From Caulobacteraceae bacterium (GTDB lineage: Bacteria; Pseudomonadota; Alphaproteobacteria; Caulobacterales; Caulobacteraceae): a stretch of DNA of 9,373 nucleotides. A model generated the notes under the pieces. The model saw nothing but the letters and a program-made list of their open reading frames with translations, was not told the DNA's origin and ran no database searches. The position numbers were made by a program, and so were the translations under genes. The stretch is taken from positions 1 to 9,373 of the forward strand of contig JACDGF010000056.1 in NCBI GenBank assembly GCA_013815405.1, in the 5' to 3' direction. Of this stretch, positions 1 to 6,349 are shown one piece after another. Numbering within the stretch: position 1 is the first letter of the stretch; every line of letters begins with the position of its first letter.

Positions 1-1181
1 GCGTCGGCCAGATGCGGAATGCGGCGCGGGCGGCCCAGGCGCACGGGCCGGTCGAACACCCGCACCGCGACCTCGCGGACGCCGGCCAGCTGGCTGGCGC
101 CCCCGATCAGCACGATGCCGGCCCCCGGGTCGATCAGGGCGCCGGCCGCCTTGAGGCGGTCCTTGAGCAGTTCGAGGGTCTCCTCGACCCTGGGCGCGAT
201 GATCCCCTTGAGCATCGAGCGCTGGGCGATGACCGGGCCGGCGCCGGGGTCGGCGCCGCGCGGCGGCGCCTCGATCGTCTCGCGGTCCTCGTTGGCCGAG
301 GCGATCGCCGAACCGTGGAGGGTCTTGATCCGCTCGGCGCCCACCATCGAGGTGGAGAGCCCCCGGGCGACGTCCTGGGTGACGTGCGAGCCACCCACCG
401 CGAGGCTATCCACATGCACCAGGGCGCCGCCTGAATAGACCGCCACCGAGGTCGAGCCGCCCCCCATGTCGATGCAGATCGCCCCCAGATCCATCTCGTC
501 TTCCTCGAGCGCCGCCAGGGCCGAGGCGAAGGGCGCGGCGACCGCTCCCTCGAACTGCAGATGGGCGCGCTCGACGCAATGTCCGATCGTCTGGAAGACG
601 CCCTCGTTCATCGACACCAGGAGAAGTTCGAGCCCGAGCTGGCGGCCGACCATGGCGCGCGGGTCGCGCACATGGCGCTGGCCGTCCACCGACCAGGCGA
701 TCGGGCGAAGATGGATCGTCTGGCGGCGAGGCAGGCGCAGGCTCGCGACGGCCTGGGCGGTCGCCCGGGCCAGGTCGTGGTCGCCGATCGGCCGGGCTCC
801 CAGGGAAATCCGGGCCGAGACCCGATGACTGGCCAGCTGACCGCAGGCGGTGGCGACGGTGACCCCCTGGACATCGACCCCGGCCATGCTCTCGGCGCGT
901 TCAACCGCGCGGGCGATGGCCTGCGCCGCCTCGTCCATGTCGACGATGGCGCCGCCGCGCACACCATGGGATTGAACATAGCCGACGCCGGCGGTGGCCA
1001 GCGTGCGATCGGCGCGCCGCACACCGTCCGGCTTCATGATGAAACAGGCCACTTTCGACGCGCCGAGGTCCACAGCCGCGACCACGGGCGATCGGCCCAG
1101 CGCCGCCTTGAGTGTTTCGCGACCCTCGCGCCGTTCCGCCGGGGCCGGGCCGGCCTTTGGTTCCATGACGTCGTATGCCAT
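1..1181 (-). CDS. ftsA: FtsA, actin-like cell division protein (3' end outside window)
   Basis: FtsA is a peripheral membrane ATPase of the actin/Hsp70 fold that tethers FtsZ to the inner membrane and recruits later divisome proteins. 393 codons are visible from the ATG at 1181 and the frame is open at the left window edge. The missing part should include the C-terminal membrane-binding amphipathic helix. ATPase-fold motifs are visible: phosphate-1 VAAVDLGASKVACF (residues 34-47), phosphate-2 IDMGGGSTSVAV (about 237-248) and the adenosine motif IVLIGGASQLAG (356-367). Residues 1-30 form a polar leader before the first strand. The start lies 2 bases after the ftsQ stop, which implies translational coupling. 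The order ftsQ-ftsA is the usual dcw order, and ftsZ is expected next, beyond the edge. Identification is secure; only the C-terminus is unseen. Confidence 0.96.
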   Translation of the reverse strand, partial: MAYDVMEPKAGPAPAERREGRETLKAALGRSPVVAAVDLGASKVACFIMKPDGVRRADRTLATAGVGYVQSHGVRGGAIVDMDEAAQAIARAVERAESMAGVDVQGVTVATACGQLASHRVSARISLGARPIGDHDLARATAQAVASLRLPRRQTIHLRPIAWSVDGQRHVRDPRAMVGRQLGLELLLVSMNEGVFQTIGHCVERAHLQFEGAVAAPFASALAALEEDEMDLGAICIDMGGGSTSVAVYSGGALVHVDSLAVGGSHVTQDVARGLSTSMVGAERIKTLHGSAIASANEDRETIEAPPRGADPGAGPVIAQRSMLKGIIAPRVEETLELLKDRLKAAGALIDPGAGIVLIGGASQLAGVREVAVRVFDRPVRLGRPRRIPHLAD

Positions 1182-1183
1182 CT

Positions 1184-2086
1184 TCAAAGCCCACCCGCGG
1201 TTAATGCCGGCGCGCCGCCTTGCGGCCGCACCGTGACCATCTCGGGATCGCGCAGGTCGATGCGCGCGAAACCCAAGTCCAAGATTCGCGATTTCCGATC
1301 AAGCCCGTCGAGGCGCGCCAGGGCCGCGGCCTCGCCCGTCGCCGGCAAGGCGATCAGGCAGCCGTCGGCGAGCCGCAGATCCCAGCGGCGACCGTCCACC
1401 CGGACCAGGGCGTTCAATCTCTTGGCCAGGCGCGGGCGGGCCAGCACGGCGGGCAGGATGTCCCGCGCCGCGGCGTTGGCGCCGTCGCCGACGATCAGGG
1501 GCAGACCGGCGAAGTGGCCCGGATCGACCTTGGTCACGACCGTGCCGTCCCTTGCGATGACGACGGTGTGTCCGGCATGTTCCCATACGGCCAGCAAGGG
1601 TCGCTCGTCGACCGCGATCACCAGGGTGTCGGGCAAGAGGCGGATCACCCGGGCGCGCTCCACCCAGCCGACCCGCTCGACGCGCGCGCGCACGGTGGCG
1701 AGGTCGAGCCCGAAGATCGCCTCGCCGGGCTTGAGGGCGGCGGCCTTGAGGATCTCCGCCTGGGCGGCGGGAGAAGCGCCTTGCAGGTGCACGACCCCCA
1801 GCTTGAAGCCGAGGCTGGCGAAGCGCGTGTCCGCGGCGGCCTGGACGGTGGCGACGAGCCTTTCCCCCCGCCCGCCGGTGGCCAGGACGACCACGGCTCC
1901 GAGGGCCAGGACGAGGGTCGCGGCGGCGAGAGCCAGAGGGGCCGAAAGCCGCACGCCATGGGCGGCGCGAAGCTTGCTGACCGGCCGCGCGGGTCCCTTG
2001 GCGCGGGGCGACCTGGCGGGCTCACGGGACACTTTGGTCCGAGGTCTGGCGGCCCCCCGCCGTTCCCCCCGCAACGCCGCGGGCAT
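1184..2086 (-). CDS. ftsQ: FtsQ, POTRA-domain divisome protein
   Basis: FtsQ is a bitopic inner-membrane protein that links early and late divisome components, including FtsB/FtsL. The 300-residue protein has the family layout: a basic cytoplasmic tail (about 1-47, many Arg/Lys/Pro), one hydrophobic membrane segment (about 48-70), a periplasmic POTRA domain (about 94-162, ending in a [10 protein letters not shown] stretch) and the FtsQ domain with the typical [16 protein letters not shown] stretch (233-248). The ATG at 2086 is supported by a GGAGG ribosome site (2093-2097) six bases upstream. The first 65 bases overlap the 3' end of ddl in another frame, and ftsA follows after 2 bases. A CtrA-like box inside ddl may drive an ftsQA transcript. 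Identification rests on architecture, motifs and gene order. Confidence 0.95.
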   Translation of the reverse strand: MPAALRGERRGAARPRTKVSREPARSPRAKGPARPVSKLRAAHGVRLSAPLALAAATLVLALGAVVVLATGGRGERLVATVQAAADTRFASLGFKLGVVHLQGASPAAQAEILKAAALKPGEAIFGLDLATVRARVERVGWVERARVIRLLPDTLVIAVDERPLLAVWEHAGHTVVIARDGTVVTKVDPGHFAGLPLIVGDGANAAARDILPAVLARPRLAKRLNALVRVDGRRWDLRLADGCLIALPATGEAAALARLDGLDRKSRILDLGFARIDLRDPEMVTVRPQGGAPALTAGGL

Positions 2087-2999
2087 GCCCGTCCTCCGTG
2101 ATCCAAAGCACCAGTTCGTCGAACCCGATTCCCGCGTGCGCCGCCTGCTCGGGAACGAGCGAGGTAGGAGTCATCCCAGGCTGGGTGTTGACCTCCAGAA
2201 GGACCAGAAGGTCGTTAATGTCGTCATAACGAAAGTCGCTTCGGGTCACCCCGCGGCACCCCAGGGCGGCATGGGCGGCCAGGGCGTGGCGCAAGGCGCG
2301 ATCGGCCACCTCCGGCCGGATGTGGGCGGGTAGGATGTGGGCCGACCCATGATCGCCGTATTTCGCCTCATAGTCGTAGAAGCCGGTCCTGGGTTCGATC
2401 TGGGTGACGGTCAGGGCCCGGTCCCCCATCACCGCCACGGCCAGCTCCAGGCCGGGGACGTAGGGCTCGATCATCACCCTGTCGCCAAAGACCCAGGCGG
2501 GTTCGAGGAGTTCCAGGGGCGGGCCGTTGGCGCCCTCGAACACCAGGAAGACGCCCACGGAGGAACCCTGGGTGTTGGGCTTGACGACATAGGGCGGCGC
2601 CATGACGTGAGCCCGACCCGCCTCGAAGCGGTCATGCAGGCCGCCGCCGGGCACCGGCACGCCCGCCGCGGCCATCACCGCCTTGGCCCGCGCCTTGTCC
2701 ATGGCCAGGGCGGAGGCGAGCACGCCGGAGTGGGTGTAGGCGAGGCCCAGGGTCTCCAGCACCCCCTGGACGCAGCCGTCCTCGCCCCACGCGCCGTGCA
2801 GGGCGTTGAAGCAGACGTCGGGTCTTAACCTGGTCAGGACGGCGGCGATATCGCGCCCGGCGTCGATGCGGCTCACCCTCGCCCCCAGACGCTCCAACGC
2901 GTCGCCGCAGGCGGCGCCGGACGTCAGGCTCACCTCGCGTTCGGCCGAAAGCCCGCCCATCAGGACGGCGACATGGCGGCCGGCGAGGGGAAGGGGCAT
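2022..2999 (-). CDS. ddl: D-alanine--D-alanine ligase
   Basis: An ATP-grasp ligase that joins two D-alanines for the peptidoglycan stem peptide in the cytoplasm. The 325-residue form from the ATG at 2999 shows the family motifs: [10 protein letters not shown] (15-24), [10 protein letters not shown] (66-75), [12 protein letters not shown] (91-102), the omega-loop region FYDYEAKY (207-214), and the metal-binding residues D255, E269 and N271 in SDFRYDD and [14 protein letters not shown]. The frame is open further up to a GTG at 3086 inside murB. That start would add 29 residues with no family resemblance, so 2999 is preferred although its ribosome site is weak. The glycine-rich loop reads [10 protein letters not shown] with Gln at 144, where Glu is common. 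About 20 residues after TEDG form a non-family tail that overlaps the start of ftsQ. Confidence 0.95.
   Translation of the reverse strand: MPLPLAGRHVAVLMGGLSAEREVSLTSGAACGDALERLGARVSRIDAGRDIAAVLTRLRPDVCFNALHGAWGEDGCVQGVLETLGLAYTHSGVLASALAMDKARAKAVMAAAGVPVPGGGLHDRFEAGRAHVMAPPYVVKPNTQGSSVGVFLVFEGANGPPLELLEPAWVFGDRVMIEPYVPGLELAVAVMGDRALTVTQIEPRTGFYDYEAKYGDHGSAHILPAHIRPEVADRALRHALAAHAALGCRGVTRSDFRYDDINDLLVLLEVNTQPGMTPTSLVPEQAAHAGIGFDELVLWITEDGHARGVAGGTAGGRQTSDQSVP
2093..2097 (-). promoter_or_regulatory. Ribosome binding site of ftsQ
   Basis: The minus strand reads GGAGG here, six bases before the ATG at 2086. It is one of the clearest Shine-Dalgarno sites in the dcw part of the window. It fixes the ftsQ start even though that start lies inside the ddl coding region. 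Confidence 0.85.
2214..2229 (-). promoter_or_regulatory. CtrA-like binding box upstream of ftsQ
   Basis: On the minus strand this reads TTAT, seven bases, TTAAC. This is one mismatch from the Caulobacter CtrA consensus TTAA-N7-TTAAC. It lies inside ddl, about 130 bases before the ftsQ ATG. In C. crescentus, CtrA is known to activate an ftsQA promoter, which makes the position meaningful. It could also be a chance match in coding sequence (the [10 protein letters not shown] region of Ddl). No clear -10 was assigned. Confidence 0.5.
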
Positions 3000-3055
3000 G
3001 GCTGTTCCGTGACATCGGTCCGCCCCTCCCTTGTGAACTGAATCGCGGGCGCCTG

Positions 3056-3952
3056 TTAAGGCCGCCCGATCCGCTTTATCTCCCACTCCAGCCGTACGCC
3101 GAACTTCGCTTCCACCGCCCCGCGCGCCGCCTCACCGAGAGCCTCGATGTCCGCCGCCGTCGCCTCGCCGGTGTTGATCATGAAGTTGGCGTGCAGAGGC
3201 GAAAACATCGCGCCTCCGACCGACCGCCCCCGCCAGCCGGCCGCGTCGATCAGCCGCCAGGCGGAATCGCCGGGCGGGTTCTTGAACGTCGAACCGCCAG
3301 TCTTCTCCCGGATCGGCTGGGTCGCCGCGCGCCGGCCGGTGATCTCCGCCATGCGGGTTTCGATGGCCTCTGGATCGTCCGGGCGCCCCTGGAAGGTCGC
3401 GCCGGTCCAGACGACCCCAGGCACGCCGGCGCCTTGTCTATAGGCCAAGTCGACGTCCGCCCGCTTGGCCGCGATTCGCCCGACGCCGCGATCGACTCCC
3501 CGCATCTCGACGAGAACCTCGCCGGTCTCGCGCCCATAGCAGCCGGCGTTCATCGTCAAGGCCCCGCCGATGGTCCCGGGGATCCCGGCGTAGAATTCCA
3601 GGCCGGCGATTCCGGCCTTGGCCGCCACGAGCGCGACGGCGGCGTCCAGCGCCCCCGCGCCGGCTACGATCCTGGTCTCCTCCGCCTCTACGGCGCCAAA
3701 GCCCCGCCCAGCCAAGCGAATGACCACGCCCTCTACCCCGCCGTCCCGGACGATGACGTTGGAGCCGACGCCGAGCAACGCCACCGGAACCTCCGATTCG
3801 AGGCCGCCCAGGAAGCCCGCCAGATCCTCCTCGTCGGCGGGAATGAACAACACGTCCGCCGGCCCGCCGACGCGGAACCAAGTGAAGGGCGCGAGGAGCG
3901 CCTCGAAGAGGAGCCTGCCGCGCACCGGCGGAAGAGCACCGCGCCATGTCAT
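3056..3952 (-). CDS. murB: UDP-N-acetylenolpyruvoylglucosamine reductase
   Basis: MurB is an FAD enzyme that uses NADPH to reduce UDP-GlcNAc-enolpyruvate to UDP-MurNAc, the second committed step of peptidoglycan synthesis. The 298-residue protein shows the FAD-binding motifs FRVGGPAD (26-33), [12 protein letters not shown] (61-72) and [15 protein letters not shown] (123-137). It also has the Tyr-Arg pair Y171-R172, the catalytic serine in GGSTFKNP (S221), HANFMIN (254-260) and a C-terminal acidic residue near 289-291 that matches the catalytic Glu. The length and the [12 protein letters not shown] pattern fit the shorter type II group. The ATG at 3952 is the only credible start, because an in-frame stop lies six codons upstream. 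No strong ribosome site sits directly before it; a large hairpin occupies the gap to murC. There are 56 bases between its stop and the ddl start. Confidence 0.96.
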   Translation of the reverse strand: MTWRGALPPVRGRLLFEALLAPFTWFRVGGPADVLFIPADEEDLAGFLGGLESEVPVALLGVGSNVIVRDGGVEGVVIRLAGRGFGAVEAEETRIVAGAGALDAAVALVAAKAGIAGLEFYAGIPGTIGGALTMNAGCYGRETGEVLVEMRGVDRGVGRIAAKRADVDLAYRQGAGVPGVVWTGATFQGRPDDPEAIETRMAEITGRRAATQPIREKTGGSTFKNPPGDSAWRLIDAAGWRGRSVGGAMFSPLHANFMINTGEATAADIEALGEAARGAVEAKFGVRLEWEIKRIGRP

Positions 3953-3970
3953 GGGCGAGCAAAGGCATCA

Positions 3971-4003
3971 CTTCCTCCCTCCCCTTCATGGGGAGGGAGG
4001 AAG
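3971..4003. repeat. Perfect 14-bp inverted repeat (hairpin) between murC and murB
   Basis: The left arm CTTCCTCCCTCCCC and the right arm GGGGAGGGAGGAAG pair perfectly around a 5-base loop. The hairpin fills most of the 60-base gap between the murC stop and the murB start. No T-run follows on either strand, so it does not look like a rho-independent terminator. It may be a REP-like intergenic element, an mRNA processing or stability structure, or an attenuator. The purine arm contains GGAGG, and on the murB mRNA that sequence is locked in the stem. Confidence 0.8.
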
Positions 4004-4012
4004 ACAATGGCC

Positions 4013-5428
4013 TCACACATCCTTCAACCCCGCCAGCTGCCCCGGCAGGGCGTGGGCCCAGGCGGTGATGTCGCCGGCGCCCAGGAAGACGACCAGGTCG
4101 CCGGAGCGGGCCTCGGCGGCGACCAGGGCCGGCAGGTCGGCTGGCGCGTGCAGGGCGAGCACATGGCGGTGGCCGTGCCGGCGCAGCCCCTCGGCCAGGG
4201 CGTCGCGGTCGATCCCCGGAAGCGGCTCTTCCCCGGCGGCGTAGACATCGGCCACGACCACCGTGTCGGCCTCGTCGAAGCATTGGCAGAAGTCCTCGAA
4301 CAGGGCGCGCAGCCGCGAGAAGCGGTGCGGCTGCACGACCGCGATCACCCGGCCCTTGGCCGCCGCCCGCGCGGCGGCGAGCACGCTGGCGATCTCGACC
4401 GGGTGGTGACCATAGTCGTCGATCACCCGGACCCCGCCGACCTCGCCGGTGAGGGTGAAGCGCCGCCGCACCCCGGCGAATCCGGCCAGGCCGGCGCGGA
4501 TCGCCGGTTCGGCGACTCCCAGTTCGCGGGCGACGCCGATCGCGGCCAAGGCGTTGAGGATGTTGTGGCGCCCGGCCATGGGCAGGGTCAGGTCCCGCAG
4601 GACGGACTCCGATCCGTCAGGTCCCCTCATCTGGACGTCGAACGCCGCGCCGTCGGCGCCGGCCACCATGTTCAGCGCCTGGATCTCGGCCTGGGGATTG
4701 GCCCCGTAGGTCACCAGGCGGCGGTTCTCGATCAGCGCGGCCAGCTCCCGCGCGCCCGGATCGTCGACGCAGACGACGGCGAAGCCGTAGAAAGGGACAT
4801 CCTGGATGAAGTCCCGAAAGGCGGTCTTGAGCGCGGCGAAGTCACCGTAGTGATCGAGGTGCTCGCGGTCGACGTTGGTGACCACCGCCACCGTGCAGCG
4901 CAGCTTGAGGAAGGTGCCGTCGCTCTCGTCGGCCTCGACGACGATCCAGTCCCCCTCCCCGGCCTTGGCGTTGGCCCCGTAGGCGTTGATTACCCCGCCG
5001 TTGACGACTGTCGGGTCGAGGCCCCCGGCGTCGAGGATCGCCGCGATCATCGAGGTGGTGGTGGTCTTGCCGTGGCTCCCCCCCACGGCGATGGAGACCC
5101 GCCGACGCATCAGCTCGGCCAGCATCTCCGCCCGCCGCACCAGAGGCACACCCCGGGCGCGCCCCGCCGACAGCTCGACGTTGTCGGACCCGACGGCGCT
5201 GGAAAATACGATCGCCGAGGCCCCGTCGATGTGGCCGGCGTCGTGGCCGATCATGACCCGGGCGCCCAGGCCCTCCAGGCGCTGGGTGTTGGCGCTCGCC
5301 TTGGCGTCCGAGCCTTGCACGGCGTATCCCATCCGCAGCATGATCTCGGCGATGCCACTCATCCCGATGCCGCCTATGCCGACGAAATGCACGACGCCGA
5401 AATCGAACGGGGCGGAGCGGGGGTTCAT
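4013..5428 (-). CDS. murC: UDP-N-acetylmuramate--L-alanine ligase
   Basis: MurC is the ATP-dependent Mur ligase that adds L-alanine to UDP-MurNAc. From the ATG at 5428 it has 471 residues, the usual size. Motifs in order: the N-terminal dinucleotide-fold loop [10 protein letters not shown] (16-25), the ATP P-loop [12 protein letters not shown] (116-127), [10 protein letters not shown] (165-174), [12 protein letters not shown] (184-195), [11 protein letters not shown] (286-296), [10 protein letters not shown] (337-346), QPHRFSR (366-372) and FLGAGDIT (448-455). The frame stays open to a GTG at 5494, but the 22 extra residues lack resemblance to MurC, and [11 protein letters not shown] is a normal start. 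No strong ribosome site is visible. In most dcw clusters murG directly precedes murC. Here a 3 kb block of opposite-strand genes intervenes, so murC probably uses its own promoter in the 5429-5562 gap. Confidence 0.97.
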   Translation of the reverse strand: MNPRSAPFDFGVVHFVGIGGIGMSGIAEIMLRMGYAVQGSDAKASANTQRLEGLGARVMIGHDAGHIDGASAIVFSSAVGSDNVELSAGRARGVPLVRRAEMLAELMRRRVSIAVGGSHGKTTTTSMIAAILDAGGLDPTVVNGGVINAYGANAKAGEGDWIVVEADESDGTFLKLRCTVAVVTNVDREHLDHYGDFAALKTAFRDFIQDVPFYGFAVVCVDDPGARELAALIENRRLVTYGANPQAEIQALNMVAGADGAAFDVQMRGPDGSESVLRDLTLPMAGRHNILNALAAIGVARELGVAEPAIRAGLAGFAGVRRRFTLTGEVGGVRVIDDYGHHPVEIASVLAAARAAAKGRVIAVVQPHRFSRLRALFEDFCQCFDEADTVVVADVYAAGEEPLPGIDRDALAEGLRRHGHRHVLALHAPADLPALVAAEARSGDLVVFLGAGDITAWAHALPGQLAGLKDV

Positions 5429-5513
5429 GGCGGCAGAGCTAGCGGAAATGGCGGGACGGCGAAATGGGCGGAGGGTTGACACCGCCGCACGCACGACCGG
5501 GATTCACTACGAA

Positions 5514-5519
5514 ATTGTA
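5514..5519 (-). promoter_or_regulatory. Candidate -10 element of a murC promoter
   Basis: The minus strand reads TACAAT, close to the TATAAT consensus, about 85 bases before the murC start. No good TTGACA is found at the standard spacing, so this is a weak call. The need for some murC promoter is inferred from the inserted opposite-strand genes upstream. Confidence 0.3.
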
Positions 5520-5520
5520 T

Positions 5521-5536
5521 GGTGTCACTTGACGCC
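5521..5536. promoter_or_regulatory. Imperfect palindrome, possible HigA operator
   Basis: GGTGTCA-CT-TGACGCC pairs at six of seven arm positions and covers the -35 of the higBA promoter candidate. An exact inverted copy of the left arm (TGACACC) lies at 5477-5483. Antitoxins of the HigA family commonly repress their own operon by binding such repeats, so an operator role is reasonable but inferred. Confidence 0.4.
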
Positions 5537-5557
5537 GAACACTCGCGCGTTTAGCTA
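5529..5557 (+). promoter_or_regulatory. Candidate sigma-70 promoter of the toxin-antitoxin gene
   Basis: TTGACG (5529-5534) and TAGCTA (5552-5557) are separated by 17 bases. This fits a housekeeping promoter and the Caulobacter TTGAC/GCTA pattern. Transcription would begin around 5563-5565, at or next to the GTG start codon, so the message may be leaderless. Confidence 0.55.
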
Positions 5558-5562
5558 GGGCG

Positions 5563-6195
5563 GTGAGGATCAGGAACGTCATTCACAAGGGACTGCGTCG
5601 GTTCATTGGCGATGACGACCCGAGCGGGCTTCAGCCCGCCGTGGTCGAAAAGCTCCGCCGAATGGTCTCCTTCCTCCAGGACATGGAGCGGGATGACGAG
5701 TTGCGAGGGGTGTCGAGCTGGAAGGCGCACCAACTCACCGGCGCCCGTAAGGGCGTCTGGAGCCTGTTCGTGACGAAGAACTGGCGGATAACGTTTCGGA
5801 TCGATCGGCAAGAGTTCGAGATCGTCGACCTCGACTATGAGGACTACCATCAGGAGGTGGCCATGAACGCGGTTTCCGGCTTTCGCATGGGGCGCCCGGC
5901 CCATCCCGGCGGCTTCGTCAAGCACGAGATCATCGAACCTCTGGAGCTGACGGTCACGGCCGCCGCCGAGGCATTGGGGGTGACGCGGGCGACGCTTTCG
6001 ACGCTTCTGAACGAGCGCGCCAGCCTTTCGCCCGAGATGGCGCTTCGCATCGAAAAGGCGTTCGGCGTATCGATGGACACCTTGATGCGGATGCAGAACA
6101 GCTACGACATCGCCCGGGCGCGCGACCGGGCGGGCGAGATCAAGGTGGCCCGATTCGCCGGCAAACCATCGGACGCCCGGTCGCGGGTCGTCTGA
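5563..6195 (+). CDS. higBA: HigB toxin-HigA antitoxin in one continuous reading frame
   Basis: Residues 1-96 are a complete HigB-type (RelE superfamily) mRNA-interferase toxin: IRNVIHKGLRRF at the start, WKAHQLTGARKGVWSLF (53-69), TKNWRITFRI (71-80) and the C-terminal DLDYEDYH. Family work places catalytic residues in the Asp-Tyr-His end, here D94-Y95-H96. HigB normally stops there, but here the codon after His is CAG (Gln), one base from the stop TAG, and the frame runs on through QEVA into a full HigA antitoxin. Residues 128-187 carry the XRE helix-turn-helix (LTVTAAAEALGVTRATLSTLLN, then SPEMALRIEKAFG). The GTG at 5563 is the only in-frame start after a stop at 5530 and gives a typical HigB N-terminus. 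A fused toxin may be self-inhibited. An internal start probably also makes free HigA. A base error or stop-loss mutation could equally explain the fusion. Confidence 0.85.
   Translation: MRIRNVIHKGLRRFIGDDDPSGLQPAVVEKLRRMVSFLQDMERDDELRGVSSWKAHQLTGARKGVWSLFVTKNWRITFRIDRQEFEIVDLDYEDYHQEVAMNAVSGFRMGRPAHPGGFVKHEIIEPLELTVTAAAEALGVTRATLSTLLNERASLSPEMALRIEKAFGVSMDTLMRMQNSYDIARARDRAGEIKVARFAGKPSDARSRVV
5852..5858 (+). promoter_or_regulatory. Internal ribosome binding site for HigA
   Basis: A perfect AGGAGGT lies four bases before the in-frame ATG at 5863, inside the fused frame. It is the best Shine-Dalgarno match in the islet. It suggests the antitoxin is translated separately and more strongly than the GTG-initiated toxin. 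Confidence 0.8.
5863..6195 (+). CDS. higA: HigA antitoxin, probable separate product from internal start
   Basis: This is the 110-residue product expected from the ATG at 5863, preceded by a strong ribosome site. It begins MNAVSGFRMGRPAHPGGFVKHEI; the PxHPG segment near the N-terminus is usual for HigA-family antitoxins. The helix-turn-helix follows and the family ending MQNSYDIARARD, then a variable tail of about 20 residues ending ARSRVV. Its length is normal for a free HigA. The expected role is to neutralise HigB by direct binding and to repress the shared promoter through the palindrome upstream. It shares its frame with the toxin-antitoxin fusion, so both products may coexist. Separate production is inferred from the start signals. 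Confidence 0.65.
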   Translation: MNAVSGFRMGRPAHPGGFVKHEIIEPLELTVTAAAEALGVTRATLSTLLNERASLSPEMALRIEKAFGVSMDTLMRMQNSYDIARARDRAGEIKVARFAGKPSDARSRVV

Positions 6196-6248
6196 GCGAT
6201 GTGGTGCGGGGGTATCCCCGATGTGTTCTGAGACATGTTTAATTGCCT

Positions 6249-6300
6249 GCCGTGGCATCGAGTAACAGTACTCCTGTCCCCGAATTAATTGCACCACGGC
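6249..6300. repeat. Nested inverted repeats upstream of the DUF262 gene
   Basis: GCCGTGG (6249-6255) and CCACGGC (6294-6300) are exact 7-base inverted copies. Between them GAGTA (6260-6264) and TACTC (6269-6273) form a smaller hairpin with a 4-base loop. The 8-mer TTAATTGC also occurs twice as a direct repeat (6239-6246 and 6285-6292), each copy lying next to one arm. This arrangement in the 154-base gap ahead of a defence gene looks like an operator or a cruciform, but no regulator can be assigned. Confidence 0.5.
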
Positions 6301-6301
6301 T

Positions 6302-6307
6302 TATCAT
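6302..6307 (+). promoter_or_regulatory. Candidate -10 element of the DUF262 gene
   Basis: TATCAT matches the -10 consensus at five of six bases and would give a leader of about 36 bases to the ATG at 6350. A matching -35 is not evident, which would be consistent with activator dependence or with co-transcription from the toxin-antitoxin promoter. Confidence 0.3.
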
Positions 6308-6349
6308 GTAGATCGGGCGCATGCCGCCACGTTGCGGGAGGAGATCGAG

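Noticed and set aside
561..2333. 590-codon plus-strand open frame opposite ftsA, ftsQ and ddl
   Set aside because: Antisense to three recognised genes, low-complexity product, no domain; a high-GC artefact.
2632..3015. 127-codon minus-strand frame starting at 3015 with a GGAGG upstream
   Set aside because: It overlaps ddl out of frame and gives an Arg/Pro-rich product. The real ddl start at 2999 matches the family N-terminus.
3438..4283. 281-codon minus-strand frame crossing the murC-murB gap, with a well-placed GGAGG before an ATG at 3968
   Set aside because: The ribosome-site match comes from the hairpin arm, and the encoded protein is Arg/Gly-rich with no family resemblance, overlapping murB out of frame.
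3191..5479. 762-codon plus-strand open frame opposite murB and murC
   Set aside because: It is fully antisense to two genes with intact family motifs. Its product is rich in Gly/Asp/Arg/His with no recognisable domain, as expected for a shadow frame in high-GC DNA.
6207..6220. Small CGGGG/CCCCG hairpin just after the HigA stop as a terminator
   Set aside because: Only five base pairs with no T-run following; too weak to call a terminator, so read-through to the DUF262 gene is possible.
5551..6297. 248-codon minus-strand frame opposite the toxin-antitoxin gene
   Set aside because: It is the reverse complement of a gene with clear HigB and HigA motifs, and its own product matches no known family.
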